Shown here piece after piece: positions 29,239 to 39,503 of a DNA stretch of 64,000 nt. The number at the start of each line of letters is the position of its first letter. Position 1 is the first letter of the stretch. The notes under the pieces are model-generated. The model saw only the letters and a program-made list of their open reading frames with translations, did not search any database and had not been told where the DNA came from. The stretch comes from Isochrysis galbana. Taxonomy: Eukaryota; Haptophyta; Isochrysidales; Isochrysidaceae. Location: the NCBI GenBank assembly GCA_018136815.1, contig CM030935.1, forward strand, positions 1,872,388 to 1,936,387, read 5' to 3'. The translations under genes and the position numbers were made by a program.

Positions 29239-32046
29239 ATGCCCCAGCTGCGCAAGCCGCTGGCCAGAGGGAGCAGACCGCTGCTCCCATGCACGACGTC
29301 GACCGGCGCAGAGGTGGCCAGCCGGGACAGTTCTCCTGCATGCAGAGCAAGCCCCGACGGCCGTGGGGCTTCGCGGGCCCAGCCGCTGCCAGCGAGAGCG
29401 GCCAGCTCCTCTTCAGCGTGGCCCAGTTGGCTGAACACATGGGGCCGGCGCCTTCTCTTCTTGCTCGCGTTCGCATACTTCCAGCTCTCCACCTTCACAC
29501 TGGTGCAATGGGTCAAGCAGCATGCGCCGCCGTCCGATCGATACTTGGGGCAGGGGAGGCACGATGCTGAATTGGGCAATCTCCCGCACAGGGGGGCAGG
29601 CTTGATCCCAGCTTCCCTCCTCGTGGCGGACGCGAGCTGGCCTCCCCCTCCGCCTGTCAGTGTCGGCCACGCAACTTCGGCAGCGGCTCGGCTGGGAGCC
29701 CGGGAAGGTGCTGATGGCCCAGGGCGCATGTCTACACTCGGAACAAAAAGAACGCTCGTAGCTGATGACCCCGACGATTACCCCGTTGGTGAAGGGGCCC
29801 GTGCATCCGGCGTAGCCAAAGGGACCGACGTGGAGACCGAGGATGAGGCAAGCCTATTACAAGAAGGCTTAGCTGCGCTTGAGGACCACACGCTCGGAGC
29901 ACTCTCTGACATCCGTACACCAGTAGATGGATCCGTCGGCGATGCGACAGCGGCCCCTGCAAAGGTTGCTGGATGGCTCGAGTCCGACGCATACGGAAAG
30001 TTTATAGGCATCTCAACGTTTTTCAATCCAGGTCGGCACCTCAACAAGGTGGAGAACTTCCGCAAATTCCGTACGTCCGTGCAGGTGAGTGTTGCGCCCT
30101 CATGCCGAATAGACCGTGAACATCGCCCTGTGTCTCCTTGAGGGAAATGATCAATGCGTGCATGCGCGAGAGACCTGTGTCTTGCGCAGCGAAGTTCTTA
30201 CATGGGTGCCATGCATCATACCTTGACCCTAGCTTTTGCACGGGCGTTGCTTTCGCCCCGGTGTCTCAGGCGCAAGGTTTGCAGCTGCTGTGTGTCGAAC
30301 TGACCTTTGGCATAGCGCCAGCTCAGCTGGACGCGAATGATTGCGACATCCTTCTTCACCGCAACACTTCGGAAGGCAACACTCTATGGCAAAAGGAGAG
30401 GTTGCTGAACATAGCCGTCGAGAATTTGCCGCATTCCGTTGAGAAGGTGAGTACAGAGTGTTGGGGTTGCACGTAATTGTATGTAGCCGCTATGCTCACA
30501 GGTCGTGTTTCGCAAGTGAGACTGCGATCATATCACGCGAGCGCACTTGATTAATCCGCGCCATCAGCCGCCCCAACCGATCGCTAGTGCTCGTGCGCAT
30601 AGCCTCCTTCCTTCACTGCAGTGGTACCCTTCCGGTTTCCCCTACACAGGTGATGTGGCTAGACACCGACCTTATCTTTCTGAACGATGACTGGGTTCCC
30701 GAAACAGCTGAGCTACTAGATAGATATTCCGTCGTCCAGCCTTTTGGCTGGATGACCTACTTGCCAGCTTCGGCCGGCGCCGATGGCGCCGCCTACATCC
30801 CCAAACTGAGCACGCTCCCGCTGGGTATGGGCGTCGGGGCGGTTTACCACTCCGCGGGGCTAGGCGTGTCGGCCTTCGGGGACATGGCTTTCCGCTCCAA
30901 TTTTTTGCTCGGCCATCCTGGTTTTGCATGGGCAGCTCGCCGTGAAGTGATCACTGCTGCAGGCTTCTACGATCGTTCCATTGTAGGTGGTGGTGATAGA
31001 ATCATGCTGAATGCATTCACGGGCCACCATGGAGGCGTGCGCAAGAAATTTTCTCGCGAGATGGCGAGGCGTGTCATCGAGCACGGCCGCTCCATCTCGC
31101 CGCTGGTTGGTGCCGCCAACATATCATATACACCCGGCATCGTGCTGCACATCTGGCATGGAGACTTGGCTGACCGCGACTATCGCAACCGGTATCAGAT
31201 ACTTTTGACCAATGAGTACGACCCACAGGTACAGTTTCTATCGGAGCCTCCCCTTGGAAAATGTTGCCTTTGATTACTCCCACAAGCTAGGACTTCGCTA
31301 GCGTGCGTTTGATTAGGCGTGGTGAGCTGAAGCGAGTTTCCCCATATGGTGTCCCACCTGGCACTACAGCTCACACACCTCAGCTTCAGTCACCGCCGGA
31401 ATGCACCACGTTCACAGGAAGACGTCCGCGTCGGTGCTGATGGCCTTCTCGAATGGTCCAGCGACAAACCACGCCTGCACCGACAGCTTGCCGAGTACTT
31501 TGACCACAGGAAGGAGGGCCCGCGGCCCGATCGCACAGCACCACTAGAGGGCAGCACGATCCCGGAGGCCGAAGAGCAAGAGGATGGCTTCGACGTGGCA
31601 AAGCGAGCGTCATCTCGAGCGTTACAGGCATGTTTCCTAGTTGCTTTCACAGGCCTGGAATCTCGGGTTTTGTGACGGAGTTCAGCGGCTTTGCTGCCCG
31701 CACCATACTTGTTGGAGCATGGTCTCCCGCTCTCGCAGTGGCAAGCTTTGTCCCGATCCGATCACAACTCTTCCCACCTTTTGCTCCCCCCTTCCCCCCT
31801 CAGTCCTACGCGGGATACCACTGCCGCAAGGCGGACTATCGACAGGCGTGCAAGACGGCTTTTCGCCTGTGGGGCGAAACCTTGCAGTTCACGCTCATCC
31901 AAGCAAGGCAAAAGCAGCTACGTGAAATGCAAGAGGAGCAGAAGGCACTGCAAGAGGAGCAGCGTAGGAGGAGCGATGCAGAGAAGGCAGCACCGGCGAT
32001 GAAGTCGAAGCCGAGAAAAAAACGTGGCCGCCATGGGGTACTCTAG
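29239..32046 (+). CDS. type II membrane glycosyltransferase with DxD motif, five exons
   Basis: Five phase-0 exons are inferred: 29239-30084, 30270-30446, 30650-31228, 31418-31627 and 31804-32046, giving 684 residues. The last intron has a GC donor (CAG|GCATGT). A single hydrophobic segment (LLFLLAFAYFQLSTFTLV) near residue 75 suggests a Golgi type II anchor. The catalytic part resembles an algal/viral glycosyltransferase family: NTLWQKERLLNIAVENLPHSVEKVMWLDTDLIF, where DTD is the metal/nucleotide-sugar DxD. A later HIWHGDLADRDYRNRYQIL motif is typical of the end of this fold. The substrate is unknown. A C-terminal coiled, Glu/Gln/Lys-rich tail ends in a KPRKKRGRHG basic stretch. The upstream ATG was chosen because it includes the anchor. 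Confidence 0.75.
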
Positions 32047-33190
32047 AGGACACCGGAAGCTTCATCCCTACGCGATTTGCTCTTGCCGCGACTCGTTGGC
32101 GGCACGTATGGCCACCAAGTACAAACGCGAATCACCCGCACCTAGATGGGCTCACGTAGTCTTGTCCTGTTGGTGGTGGTTGGCGTGGATGCCGTCAATG
32201 ATGATCGTCGGAGGGGCTGCAGTCTACACTTTTGACCAGGTTGCCGCTCGGCTCTCTCCCGCTCCTCCCACGTAGGTTGTTTGCCCTAATGCCCTAATCA
32301 TCAGTGACTACCACATGTCTGTGCGCTCTCACTTATTCTAGCTAGCGCGAGTATCGTTAAAACGATAGGGGCATGGAGCGTGCGCCCCTCCGCCCTCTTC
32401 TCTTGACGTCCAGGACGCCAGCGCGGGCGATGTGCCCATGAATACGCCAGCGCCCTGATGACGCGCTTGGGGGCGCGTCACGCGCGATTGGCGTCGCTGG
32501 CTCGGCGGTTTCTGACTATTCCGTATGAGGCGCGGGCCGGACACCGGGCTGATGCACAAGAACGGACTCGCATTGCGCCCGGCATCGGTTTGGATTTGGG
32601 CTCTCCGAAATATTGTATTTAGGCCTGTTTCTTGCTCCTGCCAGACTCCTGCCGTCTTGGTCTCGGGGTTATGCTTCGTTGTGGTTGTGGGGGCTCCGGG
32701 GGGGTCTTGGGCCCAAAGGGCATCGGATATGTGCTAGATGGGTGTTTTCCGGGGTTTCTACATTTCTGCCGCTTTACTTTGGTGTAGTCCCTAAATCATG
32801 GCTTTTTCATTTTTACACCCTTAGGAGTTGACAACGAGTTGAAATAGTCTATAGAGTGTTGAACCGGCCTATCCTAATCCTAATAGCTAATAGCAATAGT
32901 AGGCATCTTCATCTTCAAGAGTGTTTTTCACTGGCGCCATGCCACTCTGGGACTGCGACGACAGCCTCCTCGACGACACGCGCGACTCAGGGGGCAGTGG
33001 CTCACCGAGACCCCCGGGTTGAGTCGCCATTGAGTCGCCCCAAAAAACCACTCGTTTATGCTTACAACTTACAAACTTTTCTTTACCGACTAATCCCAAT
33101 ATACCCACCTGCTGGGCTCCCGCCTCCCGCCTCCCGCGCGCCGAGGGGAGAAGAGTAGGAGAGAGGGAGAGAAGGAGAGAGAAAGGGCAT
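32047..33190. other. intergenic spacer with repeat fragments
   Basis: A stem-loop repeat tail lies at 32350-32385 (minus). Bases 32690-32825 are a diverged relative of 28314-28455. A GA-rich tract at 33140-33188 adjoins the next gene. No gene was recognised. Confidence 0.5.
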
Positions 33191-35931
33191 ATGGAGTGCG
33201 AGGGTGGGGGGTCCAGGTTCGGAGATGGCGAGGCGACGCGGCCGGAAGATTTCAAGAACGAGGCCAAGGAGCTATCGCGGCTGCTTGGCAGGCCAGAGCC
33301 GCAGAGCATTGATGGTCCGCCGGCTGAGGAGAGCGGCTGCGCGGCTCACTCGTCATCGGCCTCGAGCTGCAGTGCTTCTCGAACGGACCTGGGCAGCGCC
33401 GAACCGGGGGGTGCATCCGCTCCCTCCTCACGGGCGTGCGATGTCCGGCCGTACCCAGGCCTGCCGCCGCACGGGCTGAGCAACGAGCAAATTGATGAGC
33501 TCATGGAGGAGGTGCGGGGCCTGAAGAAGCGCGCGCGACCATGCAACCAGGAGCTGCATGGCTGGCGTCTCATCTACACTCTCCGCCGGAACACCAACGG
33601 CGTAAATCGAGGCGATTTTTGCGTGATTGACCCGAGGGATCAACAAAAAATTTACTCCATGGTGGGCTTGGAGCGAAAGCTTGGCCGCGCTGATCCCCTA
33701 CCATGGATGGCCTCAGAGGTAAGCCTGGTGCCTTCTTGGGTGCGCCGGGTGAATTGCGCGCATGACACCACGCCCATCGCTGCGCGCCTTGCTTCCCTCT
33801 GGATTTACCCTAGCAGTCATCCTGGCTTTGAACCACTGCACGTACGGCACAGACCCCGGTGTTACAGCTCAGGCCCCTATGTTATAATATTTGATGTGCT
33901 CGCAGGGTCAAGATGGCGACGAGGCTGAAGCAAAGCGGCCGCGGGATGAGGGCGTGGACGACCTGATGAGCGTTAATCGCCCCAAGCGCAGGGCTGCTGC
34001 CGCTGCTGCCAAGGAAATCCAGCAGGCGACAGCCACGCCAGCCTCAAGGCTCACAGACCAACTGTTGGAGGTGCTCAAAATGCATGAGAGCAAGAAGCAA
34101 GCATCTAGCGCATCCAAGAACAGTAGGATGGAGGGCCCGCTTGGGGGTTCCAACGGTACTTCGTCGCTTGGACTGGATATGATGTCGATTGCAGAGGCGA
34201 TTGGGGTGGAGCAAGCCAATCTACCGGTCCACCAACGCATCCCTCACTATCAAAACCCATTACGCGAAGTACGCATGGCGCTCGGGCCGCTCTTGCGCTC
34301 AGGTCGCGTGCGACGCAGTCTAGCTCATGGCGGCCGACCAGATTCTGGGGACGTGGAAGGGATGCTGCGCCTATTGGTCCTCAATTGCTTGCAGGTGAGC
34401 CATTGTGCCTGGCTCGTACATCGCCCGACACACCTCTGCATTCCGTTTGGCTTCAAGCCAAGTTGCCGCCCCAACCCCTTGGGCGCCGTTGCATGATTAG
34501 GTGCACGAGGAAGACGGCGCGCCATGGAGCCTCCCTCCCTGGACAGCCGATGACGCAACCCTGGCAGCCCGAAGATTTGTTTGGAAGGGAGTCACACGGC
34601 CATGGCTGCCTTCGATCCGTGGCAAAGATTTGATAGGGAGGAACGTTGCCATCTGGTGGGAAGGAGACGGATGCTTCAATGAGGCAATGGTTCTCGCATA
34701 TCACGACGGTATGGAGGCTGGCGATACGAATCATCATGTCCTCACGGCAAAAGGAGAAAGATGGCTAGCATCCAACTACGAGTCCGAGATCCCACAAGGG
34801 GCCCATGTGGTGCGCTACGTAGACGACGGGCTTGTGGCTGTTGAAGGCCTTGAGCTTGCTGCCGAGGATCCTCGCATTTGGAAGCTCGTGTCCGCTCAAG
34901 AGGACAATGCTTTGGACAATGATGAGGGCGCCTTGTCATCGGTTGCGGAAAATGCTCGCGCAGAGGCGCCTGGATGTCCTGAAGCCGCTGATTCACAAGT
35001 TACGGACGCAGCAGATGGGGCACACACCGAGGATGACTGGGCTAGCAAAGCTCAGGGCGATGTTAAGGTCGACGGCACCGAAGACAATGGTGATGCCCCT
35101 CCTCCCGCGACTGAGTCGGATCGCCACTGGGCTGCACCAAAAGTTGAGTTGATGATGACACTCCAGACTATCCGCAATCAGCTACCGATCAAAAGTGATG
35201 GAGATACCTTCCAGACACCATCAGGCTGGGAACGACGCGAAGAAGTAGGAGAAGTAGGAGAAGGAGAAGGAGAAGGAGAAGGAGAAGGCCAGAGACTAGG
35301 ACATAACGGAAGGTACGTACTCTTATTTGAGTTGGCGTATGGAATTCGTGAACATTCGGGTTGGTGGAGGAGGGGATCATGGGAAGGAGTGGACAAATCG
35401 TGAGCGAAATCCTGGGACAACAAGAGGCGGGATGGGTCGCTGCATGCGATAGCCATGACTGATCCGCTCGCCTCTCCGGACATTGCGCACTGCTACAGTC
35501 GGTTTTTTTGGGTGGAGACGTCCCCACTTGAAGGCACCGATCCACGACGCGTTACATCTCGCTCTGAACTCGAGGATTTGCTCGAGGCAGACGCTGCCGC
35601 TGAAGGTAGAGTTTGGTTAGGCCAGCTCGTGAAAGATGGATGGGAGCTCCGTTCGCGCGCAGTTAATCGGGCACTCACCCAGATCATTTCTGGGTTAGTT
35701 GTGCTTGGTCTTGTCAAGGCCGTGACGCCCGAGAAGAGTGGTAAAACGGCAACTTGCTACATCGCCGCCAATAAGTACGCGACGGGTGTGCCTTTCCCCA
35801 AAATCAAAGTCACTAGACCAAATGCAGCACCAGAGGTGCAAGAGGAGGAGGAGCTTTGTGACCTTGAGAAAGAACGCCTTGCCAATATGAAGCGCAACCA
35901 AGAGTTGCTCCGGCAGCTTGGGCTGGCGTGA
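33191..35931 (+). CDS. chromatin-reader-like protein with MBD-like and Tudor-like segments, four exons
   Basis: Exons are inferred at 33191-33718, 33906-34394, 34501-35312 and 35499-35931, giving 753 residues. The third intron (AAG|GTACGT to CTACAG|T, phase 2) removes an in-frame TGA at 35401. Near residue 120, ELHGWRLIYTLRRNTNGVNRGDF..IDPRDQQKIYSMVGLERKL resembles a methyl-CpG-binding-domain core (GW, GD, P, K.YS, L..L). In exon 3, GKDLIGRNVAIWWEGDGCFNEAMVLAYHDG..GAHVVRYVDDG resembles a Tudor-like barrel. Between them is a basic segment (RPKRRAAAAAAK). A (GE)n run is encoded by a GGAGAA microsatellite. The end is helical with a winged-helix flavour and a terminal NMKRNQELLRQLGL. A nuclear role in reading DNA or histone marks is an inference from weak matches. 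Confidence 0.5.
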
Positions 35932-37527
35932 AGAGGGACAAAGTAGGTACAACATGTAGAGAAATTCATATGAATGGATCCTCCGGCTACTAGTGGGTCG
36001 CCCCACGCATCAGCGGTTGATAGGGATTGTGGGTGAGTGATTGTGGAACGCTTCCCGCCCCTCAAGCGTCTTGAGGAATCGTCGTAACCTAAAGCTAACA
36101 TCAAACCTACTTTTTTAAGTGGGGGTCAATGGGGGCCTCGCGCCCCCCTCACTCCATCGCGGACACCCCCCGGGGTGGGCCCGTACAACCAACCTCAGCC
36201 CCTACCGTCTGGCAATGGCTAGGCAATCATCATTCTGGCCCAGACCCCTGCAGTGGGCGCGGGCCGCGATTCGCACTCCCACGCCCATACTGGGCCTGCC
36301 CTCGAGCTGACTCCCCACCAATCCCCGGTCGCCAGGCATACAAGGGCCTCTAGGCGGCTCCCATGGCCATCGAGGCGAGTGTGGGAGAGGCAGGGGGGGC
36401 CAGGGGCTAAGCCCTAGCCCTAGCTCGACGTGAATGTTGTAGAATCACTTTGCCCCAGAGGTTTCTTCGTGAGATCTCTGATGCCCCAATGGATGAATAG
36501 ATAACGTGGGCTCATATGCACAGTTCGGACCGACATGCACAGTACGCTAAAAATGCCCCATGTGGGACGCCCAACAGTGCCCCACACACTCACCCCCCAT
36601 ATGCAGGACCAGAATATTATTTTCCCCCAGCCAGAGGGATCAAATCTCCCGGAAAAAAATTTTCCCCCGACCCAGCCCAGATCCGAACCGGGGTCCCCCC
36701 CGGCCCGGACCAGAGTTACACCCCACTGGGCCGTCAGGCCCACACTCACACTCCGAACCAGGCCCTAGGTAGTGCACCAGGGCCGGACCCCGGAAACCGA
36801 AGAAAAAGGAAAGAAGGGGGGCAGGGGAAGAGGTGGAAGGAGGGAAGTTAAGGGCGGTGTTTAGCTAGTGTCGGGAGGACCGAAAACTAGTAGGTGTGTA
36901 GCCCAGAATCTTCAGATTTTTTTTCTCATCCAGGTCAACATGCAGGTGCCACTTTGTCGGAGCGAAGCTCGTTCCCTCTTTGGAAACGAGCTCCGGAGGC
37001 GCACCGGCGGCTAGCGCGGCGCACGGCTCATCCGGGGAGCCCGGAACGGGCTCATCGGGAGAACGGGGAGGGCAAATGACGGGCATGAGAAATGGACGGG
37101 AGAGTGGCACGGAACGCGAATCGGAGGGACGGAGGACGTAGAAAAGGGCGCGGCGAGTAGATACCGCTGACTTGGGACTCGTAGAGACTCGTAGACTCGA
37201 AAGTCGAAAGGATGACTCGGAAGACTCGGCTAGTGAGTCTTCAGTGTACGGTGTATATTTATTTTGGCGACTAACTGGTTTTTCACCCAATGAAATTTCA
37301 TGGAGAGTTTCTAACGGGAGCCGGGGGACCTGCGAGGGGGGAGGTATCAGGTGCTTAGTTTTGTTTGTGCCTTGGGATTTGGTGTGGTCATGTGACATCA
37401 TGTGCGCCATGGCTTCGGCGTGTTGGTGCAAGGCGCAAGGCTAGTGAGAGTAGCGGCACGCTCAATAATATCATTATATCCATGAAGAGCGATCGTCCGT
37501 CTCGGCGGGTCTGGGGCAGGAGAGGAG
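35932..37527. other. intergenic repeat-rich spacer
   Basis: Contains repeat C (36700-36800, minus), the repeat end TAGCCCAGAATCTTCAGATT (36899-36918) and no convincing ORF. Short GC-rich ORFs at 36.1-36.8 kb cross repeats and have no family match. Confidence 0.45.
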
Positions 37528-37575
37528 GGGAGCGGCGCGCGCTCCATGACCTTATTATTATTTTAAAGATAGTTG
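37528..37575 (+). repeat. two-stem-loop repeat tail
   Basis: GGAGCG(GCGCG)CGCTCC, ATGACC, TTATTATTATTTTAAAGATAGTTG. The tail ends exactly where the hairpin of the next repeat (AACTAAGTTTATACTTAGTT) begins. Confidence 0.75.
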
Positions 37576-37576
37576 C

Positions 37577-37990
37577 CAACTAAGTTTATACTTAGTTCGC
37601 CCATGGGGGGGCACGAGCCCCCCTCTCTCTCCACTCCTCCCCTGCCATGGAGGAGGATCCACCCACTCTCCTGGCACGCCTGATGGCCTGCCAGGAGCAC
37701 ACAGCCCTGCTGACCCATTCCTCTCCCTACAGGCCCGCCTGACTCGCCCGCCCTGGCCCGTCGTGGCCTACCCATTCCTCTGACCAGCCCCTCCTCCCCC
37801 TGGACCCCCCTGTTCAGGACCCCCCAGCCAGCTCCAGTCGACCCGCAGGGCCGCGGAGCGCCAGCGAGGGAGAGGCAGGAGGGGCTAGGGCCATGCCCCA
37901 GCCTCACCTGCCCCCTGAGCTGTGCTCCCAGGCCCTGCAGGCCATCTGGGGACCTGAGCGAGGGGCCGCAGGCGCGCGCCATGGGCCCCC
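37577..37990 (+). repeat. long repeat D (copy 1)
   Basis: About 410 bases starting with the palindrome AACTAAGTTTATACTTAGTT and GCACGAGCCCCCCTCTCTC. They match, in inverted orientation, 52020-52447. Conserved blocks include CACTCCTCCCCTGCCATGG and GCGCCAGCGAGGGAGAGGCA. Identity drops in the middle. Confidence 0.8.
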
Positions 37991-39503
37991 GCCGCAGGGA
38001 AGAGAGGAGGAAAAGGGAAGAGGGAGGGGAGGGGGGAGCGGCAGCTCTCCCCTCCGGCAGTAACGTGTCTTCTCGCCCCGTTTGGGTAAGAGAAGACGGG
38101 GGCGCCAGAGCCAGGAGGGAAGGGCCGCGGCTCGCCGTGGCCACTCGCACTACTAGCGAGGGAGATTAGCGCTTCTGGGCCCCTATCTCACGAGTGCCCC
38201 CCCCCCCCCCCCCCCCGCGTTGCTTTTACCCGAAAGGGGTTTTCCCCCAGCGTGGACTCGAGGAGAGGACGCGCTGGGGTGCGCGGGGTCGGTGCGTGCA
38301 CTGGGGGGAGGACAAATATCGAGGGGAGGGGGCAGAGCCCCCATCCCCCGGTATCACTCGGACACCTGGCTCGTCAGGCATGGCGGGATTCCGGGACGGA
38401 GAAGTTGTGTCCAATTAGCTAGTGGGGTTGGCTAGGATATAACATTGATTATTTTATTTACTACTATTTATTTAAAGATAGTTGCCATGACCCTATTAGC
38501 TTAATTATAGTTGTCGCAGATGGTCTCCGAAGGCGAGATCAGCCTTGGCTGACAACAGGCTGGCGCCTAGGTACGTAGTACTATATTGGCTTTTGAACGA
38601 TCCACCCTCCCTTCTCCCGTCCCGCTGCTCACGGAGACACCGCGGAACCGGCACCCTCTTGCTCCGAACTCGCGACAATTTATCGCAGGCGCGGCTCACT
38701 CCCCCGTCCGCCCGACCCCTTTTGCCTCTAGGCAGAATCTAGAATTCGGCACTCTAGGTGAGCCGCGATGCCGCCATCGAGACAAGAGCGTCAGCATGTT
38801 CGACGTGTGAGCAGCTTGCTCTCCCAGGAGCATTGGAATGGGTCGGGCTGGCATGCAAACAACCAAGCACCAACGTACAAATTCTTTTGAGAGGATGTCC
38901 GCTCGGCGCTGTGCAAGCGCGCGGACGTACGGTGGTCAAAAGTGTCCGGTATCAAGTGTCAAGAGCGAGAGAAAGGTAGCGTCTGCAAGAGAATGATTAG
39001 AGAGGACAAAAAGAGCCGTCACAATGCTTTCAATCCATGTATGTCTCATGCATCGGTCACTAGGAGAGATCATGCGCGTGCGCATGTTGTATGCGTGTTG
39101 TGCGCTGCCAATCCTTCTCGAGATAACAGGATCTGCCCGACGGGCAGGAGCAAACGGCCACGCAAGAATCAGCACGAAGAAGAAAGAAGAAGCAGCTAGG
39201 CATCAAGAAAGCACCATGGAATGATTCGGAAAAGTGGGCATGTTTCGAGCACTTCTTGCCGGTTGCGCCGCTAGCGATGTCTGAGTGCGACATGAGCTAG
39301 TGAGATAGGTCCTCGAGGAAGCCAAACCAGTAGCATGAAGAGGGGAGTGGTTGTTTGAGGAAGGATGCAGGTGCCCAATCAGCAGAGTCTCAGGCTAAAG
39401 TGGTTACGCCGCAAAACGACATTTTTGCATCGTGCATGACTTGCGATCACAAGATGCACGAGCCCGTCCATCTCTCAGCACATAGACAACTCCGGAAGTT
39501 AAG
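37991..39503. other. intergenic spacer, no gene recognised
   Basis: Holds a C run (38198-38217), a partial stem-loop repeat (38485-38513) and AT-rich sequence at 38440-38480. ORFs of 60-85 codons at 38.5-39.3 kb have no recognisable family. The right end is probably the 3' UTR of the gene ending at 39504. Confidence 0.4.

Noticed and set aside
36652-36700. tRNA T-arm-like GATCCGAACCGGGG
   Set aside because: There is no A box or stems at the expected distance. It is part of a GC-rich repeat.
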